Shown here in pieces: positions 25,704 through 33,486 of a stretch of 64,000 nucleotides of DNA. Both the position numbers and the translations under genes were made by a program. Under the pieces are notes generated by a model that did not search any database, was not told the DNA's origin, and saw only the letters and a list, made by a program, of their open reading frames with translations. Numbering within the stretch: position 1 is the first letter of the stretch; each line of letters opens with the position of its first letter. The DNA comes from Bacteroidota bacterium (GTDB taxonomy: Bacteria; Bacteroidota; Bacteroidia; Chitinophagales; Saprospiraceae). The stretch lies in NCBI GenBank assembly GCA_029781865.1, contig JAKOVW010000031.1, positions 81,126 to 145,125 on the forward strand, given 5' to 3'.

Positions 25704-28700
25704 TTATTGATTAAGAAGATAATTAAGTGTGATTACGGATTGATTGTAATTATTTAGAGCCTGGAGATAGTTTTTCTTTATTTCATAGGACTGTGTAATA
25801 TTTTGTATCAATTCCAAATAACCGATTTCACCAGCTTTATAAGATTTGATGGCTAATCCTGTCATAGTATTTGCCAAAGCCAGTCCATCGTTTGAGTAGT
25901 AAGTCAATTCTTCATAATTCTGATTAAATTGTTGCAATGCTTCCTGATAGAGATTGTTAAAACTTAACTTAAAATGATCAAATTCAGCCTGAGTTATTTT
26001 TGTCTGAAGATTCGCTGCATTGACTTTACCCGCCTGACCTGTTTTGATAATTGGAATGGATGTGCCAATCACCCAACCCCAGAAAGGGGTAACCTTGTCT
26101 ATACTTTGATTAAAAGCACCGAACTGAAAAGCGGGATACCATTTTGATTTTTCGAGATTCCATTCTGCAATGCTTAGATTTACCTGCTGTTCTTCATATC
26201 GATATAGAGGATTTTCAGCGATCCTGTTTTTGTCAATGAGCAGAGGTGGAGCAAGGGCCTGAAAGCCTTGATCCTTGATTTTTATGGGAGAAGTTAGTCC
26301 TGTCCATTGTTGCAATGCACTTTGAGAAATTAAGATATCTTTCTCTGCCTGCAATTTCTGAAGTTGAATTTGTTTAAGCTGTGCCTCGGCATTTAGCTTT
26401 TCCAAAAGATTTGATTCGCCAAGTTGATATTTTTTACCGGCAAAATTTGTAAAGTCCTTGTATATACTATCCAATTGAACATATAATTTTAATTTTTGCT
26501 CAGCACTAGCCAGGTTAAAATAGGCTGAAGAAACTTTTTGTATGAGTTCTTTTTGAGTAACATTTAATTTTGATTTGGACAAGGCAATTTTTAATTTCTG
26601 CAATTGAGTCTGCCTGGCAATTACAAATGGATTTTGAATTCCGGTCGTAATACTGAGATTGTAATCATTTTTACTACTGTTTATTTGTCCTCTTTGATAT
26701 TGTATACTAAAGGGGTCAATGGTAAAAGTAGTTTTCATCAATTGTTCCTGTTGTTGTATGGCAAGATTAGCGGATTGTGATAGCGGATGATGGCTGAGGG
26801 CAATCGATATACAACTGTCCAGAGAAAGATCGCTATATATATCAGATGTTGTATTCTTTGAATCAGTAGATAAAATTAGTGATGATTGTGATTTTAAATT
26901 ATTGGGTAAAGAAGTACCATGTAAAACCAATAAAATACTTAATGCAGCGCCTTTTACGGAGAGCCTGTTATTTTTACCAAACAGGGAGTACAATACAGGT
27001 AAAACAATAAGAGTTAGAAATGTCGATGAAATTAAACCGCCGATGACAACAGTGGCTAAAGGTTTTTGAACCTCACTACCGGATGAAGTAGAAATTGCCA
27101 TTGGCAAAAAACCTAATGAAGCTACTGCAGCAGTAGCCAATACGGGTCTTAAGCGGGCGGCAGTACCTTTCATTATTCTTCGGGTAATATCGCCTTCACC
27201 ATCTTTTTCCAATCGATTGAAATAAGAAATCAAAACAATGCCGTTTAATACTGCCACTCCAAACAAAGCAATAAATCCAATTCCTGCACTTATACTAAAA
27301 TTCATCCCACGAATATAGAGTGCAACTACACCACCAATTGCTGCCAAAGGGATGGCTGAAAAAATGATCAGCGATTCGGTGAAAGACCGGAAGCTTAGGA
27401 ATAACAATAGAAAAATGAGTAACAAAGCAACGGGGACGGCAATCATTAAGCGGTCCTTTGCTTCCTGTAAGTTTTGAAAGGTGCCACCATATTCAATATA
27501 GTAACCCGCCGGGAGCTTTAGATTTTTATGAAGGGCAATATTTATTTCTTCAACAACACTTTGAATGTCACGGTTGCGGACATTGGATTCGATAACGATT
27601 CTGCGTTCCCCGTTGTCTCTGCTGATTTGAGCGGGTGCTGATTTAAAAGAAACATCTGCTAACTGAGAAATCGGGATTTGGCTGCCATTTGGCAATGAAA
27701 TAAAAATATTTTTTACTTTTTCTATATCTGCATCATGGTAATCAGCATATCTGACCACGAGATCAAATTTTTTTTCACCCTCATATACAACGCCAGCCTT
27801 GCCACCGGCAAGCGCAGTATTTATGATTCTATTGGCATCTGCAATATTTAATCCGAACTGTGCTATTCTGTCGCGATTCCATTTTACAATAAGTTGAGGC
27901 ATTCCGATGATCTGTTCTACCTTAATATCGACGGCACCATTTATAGTACTGATTAATTTTGCTGTTTCATTTGCTTTCTCAAAAAGCACATCCAGATTGT
28001 CGCCAAATATTTTTATGGCAATGTCTGATTTGACACCGGCGATTAATTCATTAAACCGCATTTGGATGGGTTGCTCAAAGGATAAATTCACGCCTGGTAT
28101 CACGGATAGTTTGTCATTCATCTTTTCTTCCAGATCTTCTCTGTTTTGTGTAGTCACCCAATCTTTTTTATCCTTCAGGACGATAATTAAGTCGGCGGAT
28201 TCTATCGGCATCGGGTCAGTCGGTATTTCAGAAGTACCAATTTTTGAAACGACTTCAGATATTTCCGGAAAATTCTTCATGAGAATGTTTTCCAACTGCG
28301 TTCCAACCTCTATGGTTTGAGACAAGCTACTGCCCTGTCGGATTGTGTAGTTGGTTGCAAAATCGCCTTCATCCAGTTCAGGAATAAACTCTCCTCCCAA
28401 TGAGTTGAAAAGCTGCATCGTCGCTATGAGTAGTAAGATAGAAAAGATCAATACGATGATTCTGTTTTTTAAAAAATAGTTTAACGAGGGTGTATAAAAT
28501 TTTTGAAGCCACGCCAAGAATCGTTCATTAAAAGTGATTTTTTCTTTTATACTTTTAGAAAGAAACAGGGAACTCATTAGTGGGATGTAGGTTAAGGAAA
28601 GGATTAAAGCACCTATGATTGCAAAGCTGACGGTTAGCGCCATCGGTTTAAACATTTTGCCTTCAATTCCGACAAGAGCAAAAATGGGAACATAAACGAT

Positions 28701-30068
28701 TAGGATGATGAATTGTCCGAATACTGCACTATTCATAATTTTAGAAGAAGAAGATATGATTTCGTGGTCCATTTGAGATTGGCTCAGCATTTTATTTTTA
28801 AACTTATCATGCAGTAAAAAGATAATGCTTTCTAAAATAATTACTGCTCCATCGACAATTAAACCAAAATCAAGAGCTCCCATGCTCATAAGATTTGCGG
28901 AGATGCCAAATGCATTCATCATAATGATTGCAAATAACATAGAAAGTGGTATGATCGAAGCGACTATGAGTCCCGCCTGAATATTACCTAGCATTAACAC
29001 CAATATAAAGATCACAATGAGTGCACCGAGGAGCAAGTTGTGTTCTACAGTATCAATGGTGTTAGATATCAATTTAGTTCGATCTACAAAAACATCGATG
29101 TAAATGCCTTCCGGAAGTGATTTTTCCACCTGCTTCATTCTTTCTTTCACATTTTTAATGACTTGCATGGAGTTTTCACCTTTCATCATCAATACAATTC
29201 CACCTACAGTTTCACCAAGTCCATTCCTGGTCATTGCTCCGTAACGGGGTGCATAACCAAATTGAACTGTTGCAAGGTCTTTTATATAGACTGGCATATC
29301 ATTTTTGGTGGATACAATAATTTTCTCGATATCGCTTAAAGAATTGATTAAGCCTTCGCCCCTGATAAAATAGATATTGGGACCCTTGTCTATGTAACTT
29401 CCACCCGTATTCTCATTGTTCGCACTTAATGCATCGTAGACTTGAAGCAGGGAAATGTTCATGCTGATTAATTTCCTGGGATCCACTGCAACTTCATATT
29501 GCTTTAGCTTGCCTCCAAAACTGCTTACTTCGGCAACTCCGGGGACCCCAAGCAATTGACGTTTGACAATCCAGTCCTGAAAAGTCCGTAAGTCCATTTC
29601 ATTGTATAGTTTTTTATGCAAACTATCCACTTCCAGAGTGTATTGAAAAATTTCTCCAAGACCGGTTGTTGGTGGAAGCATTTCAGGAGAGCCGAAGGAT
29701 TTGGGTATATCCTGATCCACTTTCTGTAATCTCTCGCTTACCAGTTGACGGGCATTGTTTACCGGAACATTTTCTTTAAAAACAAGTGTAATCACGGATA
29801 GCCCACTGCGTGAGGTGGAACGCAATTCAATTAAATCAGGCAGGTTTTTGAAATTGAGTTCAAGAGGATATGTTATAAACTGTTCAATTTCCTGAGTAGC
29901 CAGATTGGGTGAAACTGTAATTACCTGCACCTGGTTATTGGTAACATCCGGCAAAGCATCGATGCTGAGCTGAGAAGCTGAGTAAACTCCAAGCACTACA
30001 AAGATCAATAATAATACTCCTGTAATGAATTTGTTGTTAACTGAAAATTGAATGATGCGATTAATCAT
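25704..30068 (-). CDS. czcA: CzcA-type RND heavy-metal pump fused to a TolC-type channel
   Basis: The 1454 residues contain a complete HME-RND pump (~1-1030: TM1, DALPDVTNNQVQV, the TM4 relay DFGLIVDGAVIILES, the mid-protein LDEGDFATNY, FNELIAGVKSDIAIKIFG, and a C-terminal FGVAVLNGIVLISYF), then a hydrophobic segment (GAALSILLVLHGTSL) that should cross the membrane again, then a TolC/CusC-like channel domain (~1070-1454, starting SLDSCISIALSHHPL). The segment that carries copper methionines in CusA lacks them here, and FNELIAGV is typical of CzcA/CnrA, so divalent metals (Zn, Co, Ni, Cd) are more likely than Cu/Ag. Such fusions are common in Bacteroidota. Confidence 0.88.
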   Translation of the reverse strand: MINRIIQFSVNNKFITGVLLLIFVVLGVYSASQLSIDALPDVTNNQVQVITVSPNLATQEIEQFITYPLELNFKNLPDLIELRSTSRSGLSVITLVFKENVPVNNARQLVSERLQKVDQDIPKSFGSPEMLPPTTGLGEIFQYTLEVDSLHKKLYNEMDLRTFQDWIVKRQLLGVPGVAEVSSFGGKLKQYEVAVDPRKLISMNISLLQVYDALSANNENTGGSYIDKGPNIYFIRGEGLINSLSDIEKIIVSTKNDMPVYIKDLATVQFGYAPRYGAMTRNGLGETVGGIVLMMKGENSMQVIKNVKERMKQVEKSLPEGIYIDVFVDRTKLISNTIDTVEHNLLLGALIVIFILVLMLGNIQAGLIVASIIPLSMLFAIIMMNAFGISANLMSMGALDFGLIVDGAVIILESIIFLLHDKFKNKMLSQSQMDHEIISSSSKIMNSAVFGQFIILIVYVPIFALVGIEGKMFKPMALTVSFAIIGALILSLTYIPLMSSLFLSKSIKEKITFNERFLAWLQKFYTPSLNYFLKNRIIVLIFSILLLIATMQLFNSLGGEFIPELDEGDFATNYTIRQGSSLSQTIEVGTQLENILMKNFPEISEVVSKIGTSEIPTDPMPIESADLIIVLKDKKDWVTTQNREDLEEKMNDKLSVIPGVNLSFEQPIQMRFNELIAGVKSDIAIKIFGDNLDVLFEKANETAKLISTINGAVDIKVEQIIGMPQLIVKWNRDRIAQFGLNIADANRIINTALAGGKAGVVYEGEKKFDLVVRYADYHDADIEKVKNIFISLPNGSQIPISQLADVSFKSAPAQISRDNGERRIVIESNVRNRDIQSVVEEINIALHKNLKLPAGYYIEYGGTFQNLQEAKDRLMIAVPVALLLIFLLLFLSFRSFTESLIIFSAIPLAAIGGVVALYIRGMNFSISAGIGFIALFGVAVLNGIVLISYFNRLEKDGEGDITRRIMKGTAARLRPVLATAAVASLGFLPMAISTSSGSEVQKPLATVVIGGLISSTFLTLIVLPVLYSLFGKNNRLSVKGAALSILLVLHGTSLPNNLKSQSSLILSTDSKNTTSDIYSDLSLDSCISIALSHHPLSQSANLAIQQQEQLMKTTFTIDPFSIQYQRGQINSSKNDYNLSITTGIQNPFVIARQTQLQKLKIALSKSKLNVTQKELIQKVSSAYFNLASAEQKLKLYVQLDSIYKDFTNFAGKKYQLGESNLLEKLNAEAQLKQIQLQKLQAEKDILISQSALQQWTGLTSPIKIKDQGFQALAPPLLIDKNRIAENPLYRYEEQQVNLSIAEWNLEKSKWYPAFQFGAFNQSIDKVTPFWGWVIGTSIPIIKTGQAGKVNAANLQTKITQAEFDHFKLSFNNLYQEALQQFNQNYEELTYYSNDGLALANTMTGLAIKSYKAGEIGYLELIQNITQSYEIKKNYLQALNNYNQSVITLNYLLNQ

Positions 30069-30154
30069 CAGTAAAAAGTGATTTAGAAATTAAGCTTAGA
30101 ATGCGCTACAAGTTGTTATGTAGCGAATATTAAGGAAGTATCATGAAATAAAAA

Positions 30155-30475
30155 TCAAGCTAATCGTGGTGGCTGCCAGATTTTACCCGTAAAATTGAAA
30201 AAGTAAATCGAATTATAATTATAATCAGATAATATAATCGCGATTGGGTTAATCCATGTTGATATGATGTTAAAATCAATACAAATTATTTGTTGACCGC
30301 AGCATGAACAATTGCAAAAGGGACTGCAAGCGTCATGCGTATCGTGGTGATTGTGCTCTGTATTATTATTGAATAGGGTAGCATTGAAAGCATTGCCACA
30401 GTCATCCATGTCTCTGCAAGGAAGACAAGCAAGCAGCAACAGGTAAAGGCTTAGACTAAAGGAGAACGCATTCAT
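30155..30475 (-). CDS. Small Cys/His-rich DUF6660-like protein
   Basis: A 106-residue protein with an N-terminal signal (FSLSLYLLLLACLPC), a His/Asp-rich stretch (NTEHNHHDTHDA), a dense cysteine group (CSPFCNCSCCG) and a C-terminal FNFTGKIWQPPRLA. This pattern matches the DUF6660 family found beside CusA/CzcA genes in Bacteroidota. A periplasmic metal-binding accessory role is inferred. It lies 86 bases upstream of the pump gene in the same direction. On the minus strand TATATTTG (30481-30488 on plus) sits only ~5 bases before the ATG, which would make the transcript nearly leaderless. Confidence 0.65.
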   Translation of the reverse strand: MNAFSFSLSLYLLLLACLPCRDMDDCGNAFNATLFNNNTEHNHHDTHDACSPFCNCSCCGQQIICIDFNIISTWINPIAIILSDYNYNSIYFFNFTGKIWQPPRLA

Positions 30476-30480
30476 TGCGA

Positions 30481-30488
30481 CAAATATA
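30481..30488 (-). promoter_or_regulatory. Candidate -7 element of the czc operon
   Basis: The minus strand reads TATATTTG, a full TAnnTTTG match, five bases upstream of the ATG of the DUF6660-like gene. No convincing -33 element is seen. Confidence 0.35.
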
Positions 30489-30768
30489 TAAATAATCTGT
30501 CACAGAGCTGTGGATTTTATATTAATCGGAGGACGACATTTCGGAAATTTAACTATATATATTCCGGTATTTAAAGAGTCTTGAACTGTTTAAATGGAAT
30601 GAATTCTCAGGGACACCTGGAGGTATATAAATATCGATTCTTTTAATTGCTTAGTTGGAAGCAATCAATTAATTCGTTATTGCAAGATGAGTAGACTATT
30701 ATTCAAATTTGAAAAATACTTGCGAATAAATATGTCATTTCCTTGGATCACTCCATAATATTGAAGAA

Positions 30769-31416
30769 TTAATGTAACTCTTGCTTTAAATAATTCCAAA
30801 GTCCAACTGACGATATTGAACCTGAAATTGGAGCAAAAATATAAATCCATAAATTGGTTAAATTTCCGGAAACGATAGCTGGAGCGATAGATCGGGCAGG
30901 ATTCATAGATGCCCCTGTAACAGGTCCTGCAAACATAGCTTCCAATAAAACAACTGAGCCAATTGCAAGACCTGCGAACATTCCTTGTTCCTTTGATCCA
31001 TGAGCGACATGGATGATTACAAACATCAGAATGAATGAAAGAATATATTCTATAACAAAACATTGGCCTGTAGAGCCTGAAGGCATGGTAGCACCTAAGA
31101 ATTGATTTTCAGGGAATAACAATTTAAGTGTACCGCTGGCGGATAGGGCCCCGAATAATTGAGCAAATAGGTATGGAAGTATCTCTTTGGATGAAAATCT
31201 GGATGCAATATAAAATCCTATAGTGACAGCAGGATTGAAGTGAGCTCCGGAAATATTTCCAAGTGCATAAATCATGGTCATTACGGTAAGTCCAAATGTC
31301 ATTGCTATGCCTACATGTGTGACGGAACCATTGGTTTGTTGGTCAATAATTATTGCACCGGTACCACAAAATACCAGTACAAATGTTCCTGTAAATTCTG
31401 CTACATATTTTCTCAT
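30769..31416 (-). CDS. Aquaporin / aquaglyceroporin in the ars operon
   Basis: Six-TM MIP-family channel of 215 residues with both half-helix signatures: HFNPAVTIG and MNPARSI. In several bacteria an aquaglyceroporin in an ars operon (AqpS) lets arsenite produced by ArsC leave down its gradient. No ArsB, Acr3 or ArsA pump is seen in the window, so this channel may be the exit route. The start overlaps the end of arsC by 4 bases, placing it in the same operon. Confidence 0.88.
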   Translation of the reverse strand: MRKYVAEFTGTFVLVFCGTGAIIIDQQTNGSVTHVGIAMTFGLTVMTMIYALGNISGAHFNPAVTIGFYIASRFSSKEILPYLFAQLFGALSASGTLKLLFPENQFLGATMPSGSTGQCFVIEYILSFILMFVIIHVAHGSKEQGMFAGLAIGSVVLLEAMFAGPVTGASMNPARSIAPAIVSGNLTNLWIYIFAPISGSISSVGLWNYLKQELH

Positions 31417-31853
31417 TCCGAAGCAATGGAAATATCATGAATAAATTTCAAAACAGCTGTTTTAATCTGATCTCTGACTAATCTTGTAGCCAGTAATTTA
31501 TCCTCGTGAGTACCGGAAAAAGCAGATGGATCTTCAAATGACCAATTGATTTTTTCGGAAAGCATTGGAAATACCGGACACCGGTCTGAAGATTCTTTGT
31601 CACAGACTGTTATCACATAATGAAATGATTTTTTCTGTTCGTATAGTTGAAATACGTCTTTGGTTTTATTCGTTGAGATGTCTATTCCGGCTTCCTTCAT
31701 AACTTCAACAGCTAAAGGATTTAGTATACCGGGTTCTAGTCCGGCGCTTTCTGCCTCAAATTGATCTCCGCCATATTTTTTCAAATAGGCTTCTGCCATC
31801 TGGCTTCTTGCACTGTTGTGAATGCAGAGAAATAGCACCTTGATTTTAGTCAT
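31413..31853 (-). CDS. arsC: Arsenate reductase, thioredoxin-coupled low-MW phosphatase type
   Basis: Reduces arsenate to arsenite in the cytoplasm. The 146 residues have the catalytic P-loop CIHNSARSQMAEA (Cys10-X5-Arg) at the N terminus, SAGLEPG, the ITVCDKESSDRCPVFP segment with the two resolving cysteines, and the FEDPSAFSG loop with the catalytic Asp. This is the Staphylococcus pI258-type ArsC rather than the glutaredoxin-coupled one. It is followed by the overlapping aquaporin gene and preceded by arsM. Confidence 0.9.
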   Translation of the reverse strand: MTKIKVLFLCIHNSARSQMAEAYLKKYGGDQFEAESAGLEPGILNPLAVEVMKEAGIDISTNKTKDVFQLYEQKKSFHYVITVCDKESSDRCPVFPMLSEKINWSFEDPSAFSGTHEDKLLATRLVRDQIKTAVLKFIHDISIASE

Positions 31854-31861
31854 AGGGAGAA

Positions 31862-31903
31862 TAATTACTAATTATAAATTACTAATTACTAATTACCAAT
31901 TAC
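31862..31903 (+). repeat. Six tandem heptamers TAATTAC between arsM and arsC
   Basis: Six consecutive 7-bp units (TAATTAC, TAATTAT, AAATTAC, TAATTAC twice, CAATTAC) start 9 bases upstream of the arsC start codon on the minus strand. They make up about half of the intergenic DNA together with the block at 31952. Confidence 0.8.
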
Positions 31904-31951
31904 GTTTGAAATTAAATTAATTATTTTGAAATAACTACGCTAAATTTTAAA

Positions 31952-31986
31952 TAACTGCTAACTGCCTACTGCTAACTGTTAACTGC
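31952..31986 (+). repeat. Five tandem heptamers TAACTGC next to the arsM stop
   Basis: The units TAACTGC (twice), CTACTGC, TAACTGT and TAACTGC are in strict 7-bp phase and end two bases before the arsM stop codon at 31989. The unit differs from the TAATTAC unit nearby, so each block has its own motif. Confidence 0.8.
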
Positions 31987-31988
31987 CT

Positions 31989-32831
31989 TTATTTGCAACA
32001 GGTATTTTTATCACAACATTCCGCTTTCATTTTTTCTGCATAAACGGTGATACTAAAAATTCCAACACCACTTTCCTTATATAATTTAATTTCGTCGTTG
32101 GACAGATAATTGCTTAGAATATCATCCGGTACCGTAATCGGTTTTTCTTTTTGCAGGGTGATGTTTTCAAAACCGAGTTCTCTGATGATGTTGAGGTATT
32201 CGTCTTTTTGTATTGCGCCAGCCACGCATCCAGCATACATTTCGGCGGTACGCATGATTTTTTCAGGCAGGACACCAGTAAGTACAATATCCGAAATAGA
32301 GAAATGTCCGCCGGGCTTTAAAACTCTTTTTATTTCTTCGAATGCTTTTCTTTTATCGGGAACCAAATTGAGTACGCAATTGCTGACAATTACATCAGCA
32401 GTATCTGAGTTGACAGGCATGGATTCAATTTCGCCAAGGCGAAATTCAACATTATTAAAATTCAATTTTTCCGCATTAATTCTGGCCCGATTTATCATGG
32501 CTTCGGTCATGTCAATTCCGATTACTTTTCCGGTTTCACCTGTTTCTGCCCTTGCAACGAAACAGTCATTTCCTGCACCTGAACCCAGGTCAATAACCAC
32601 ATTGCCCTTTTTAATTTTCGCAAACTGAGTTGGCAGGCCACAACCCAAACCCAGATCGGCATCAGGATGATAACCTTCTATATTTTTGTATTCATCTGCC
32701 ATAATGTTGTAGACCTCTGTGCAGCACGAAGTGGCACCACAGCAGGAGGAGCTATTTTGTTCTTTGTTTTGTAGTGCAATTTTACCGTATTGCTCTTTGA
32801 CCATAGTTTTAATGTCATTTGATGTTTGCAT
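31989..32831 (-). CDS. arsM: Arsenite S-adenosylmethionine methyltransferase ArsM
   Basis: Methylates As(III) using SAM. The 280 residues show the SAM-binding VIDLGSGAGNDCFVA, the ArsM cysteines in GLGCGLPT, VSNCVLNLVPDK and YAGCVAGA, the LKPGGHFSISDIV motif, and extra Cys pairs at the N terminus (SSCCGATSCC) and C terminus (CCDKNTCCK). It has its own ArsR-type palindrome upstream (32869-32880), between it and arsR. Confidence 0.92.
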   Translation of the reverse strand: MQTSNDIKTMVKEQYGKIALQNKEQNSSSCCGATSCCTEVYNIMADEYKNIEGYHPDADLGLGCGLPTQFAKIKKGNVVIDLGSGAGNDCFVARAETGETGKVIGIDMTEAMINRARINAEKLNFNNVEFRLGEIESMPVNSDTADVIVSNCVLNLVPDKRKAFEEIKRVLKPGGHFSISDIVLTGVLPEKIMRTAEMYAGCVAGAIQKDEYLNIIRELGFENITLQKEKPITVPDDILSNYLSNDEIKLYKESGVGIFSITVYAEKMKAECCDKNTCCK

Positions 32832-32868
32832 GATTTATTTATTTAGGTATGATTAATCTTTTTATGTT

Positions 32869-32880
32869 CGTAATATTACG
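32869..32880 (-). promoter_or_regulatory. ArsR-type operator upstream of arsM
   Basis: CGTAATATTACG is a perfect 12-bp palindrome 38 bases upstream of the arsM start. The same core with one change plus the adjacent ATGAA occurs at the arsR promoter. The shared 17-base context and the position make this a likely ArsR binding site. Confidence 0.7.
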
Positions 32881-32900
32881 ATGAATCCAATCAAATTTTT

Positions 32901-33230
32901 TTAACAGCATTTTTTACCGGCAAGGGGAGTGTTCAATAAAACTCCTAAATACAATTTTGCCTGCTCCCATTCCTTTTCATTGATACAATAACAAATTTTT
33001 ACCCCTTCAATATCTCCTTTTATAAGACCTGCATTTTTGAGCTCCTTAAGATGCTGGGAGACCGTTGATTGGGACAAAGGCAATTCGTCGACAATATCAC
33101 CACAGATGCAAGACTGATTCTTGAGCAGCATTTGGATAATGGCTACCCGGGCAGGATGAGCCAGAGCTTTAGCATAAAGAGCTATTTTATTCTCCTTTAC
33201 CGTAAATTCCTCGACTTTGGTTAATCCCAT
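32901..33230 (-). CDS. arsR: ArsR-family arsenic-responsive repressor
   Basis: Winged-helix repressor of ~109 residues: ALAHPARVAIIQMLLKNQ, a Cys pair at the usual As(III)-sensing helix (SCICGDIVDELPL), recognition helix LSQSTVSQHLKELKNAGLI and the wing GDIEGVKICYCI, ending in KKCC. I choose the ATG at 33230 (MGLTKVEEF) because a longer frame reaching 33350 would run through the operator and promoter at 33246-33279. It represses its own operon and probably arsM; arsenite binding should release it. Confidence 0.88.
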   Translation of the reverse strand: MGLTKVEEFTVKENKIALYAKALAHPARVAIIQMLLKNQSCICGDIVDELPLSQSTVSQHLKELKNAGLIKGDIEGVKICYCINEKEWEQAKLYLGVLLNTPLAGKKCC

Positions 33231-33245
33231 TAATCTGTATTTAAT

Positions 33246-33279
33246 CGCAATATTACGATGAAATTTCGAAATTCCCAAA
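33246..33279 (-). promoter_or_regulatory. arsR promoter with overlapping ArsR operator
   Basis: On the minus strand TTTG (plus 33276-33279) and TAATATTG (plus 33248-33255, 7 of 8 to TAnnTTTG) are separated by 20 bases. The -7 box lies inside CGTAATATTGCG (plus 33246-33257), nearly the same palindrome as upstream of arsM. Repressor binding there would block the polymerase, giving autoregulation. Confidence 0.65.
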
Positions 33280-33486
33280 TATTTTTTAAAAATGTGAAAA
33301 ATTTGGCCATTTCCCTTCTCATAGTTGATTTGATAGGTTATTAAATTCAAAGAATCTGGAGATTAATAATTGTTCACTATTCAGATCGAAATTCAGTTAC
33401 TTCTTTTAGTCATTAGTCATTTTCTTTTCTGTCATAAGGCAGCGGAAGCAAATAAAAACTACTCTTCTATTCAAATCAATTATTAC

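Noticed and set aside
30677..31063. Minus-strand frame overlapping the aquaporin gene
   Set aside because: It is a shadow frame with odd Cys/Arg-rich composition, and the aquaporin frame has both NPA motifs.
33231..33350. N-terminal extension of ArsR
   Set aside because: It would be encoded by the arsR promoter and operator and does not resemble ArsR proteins.
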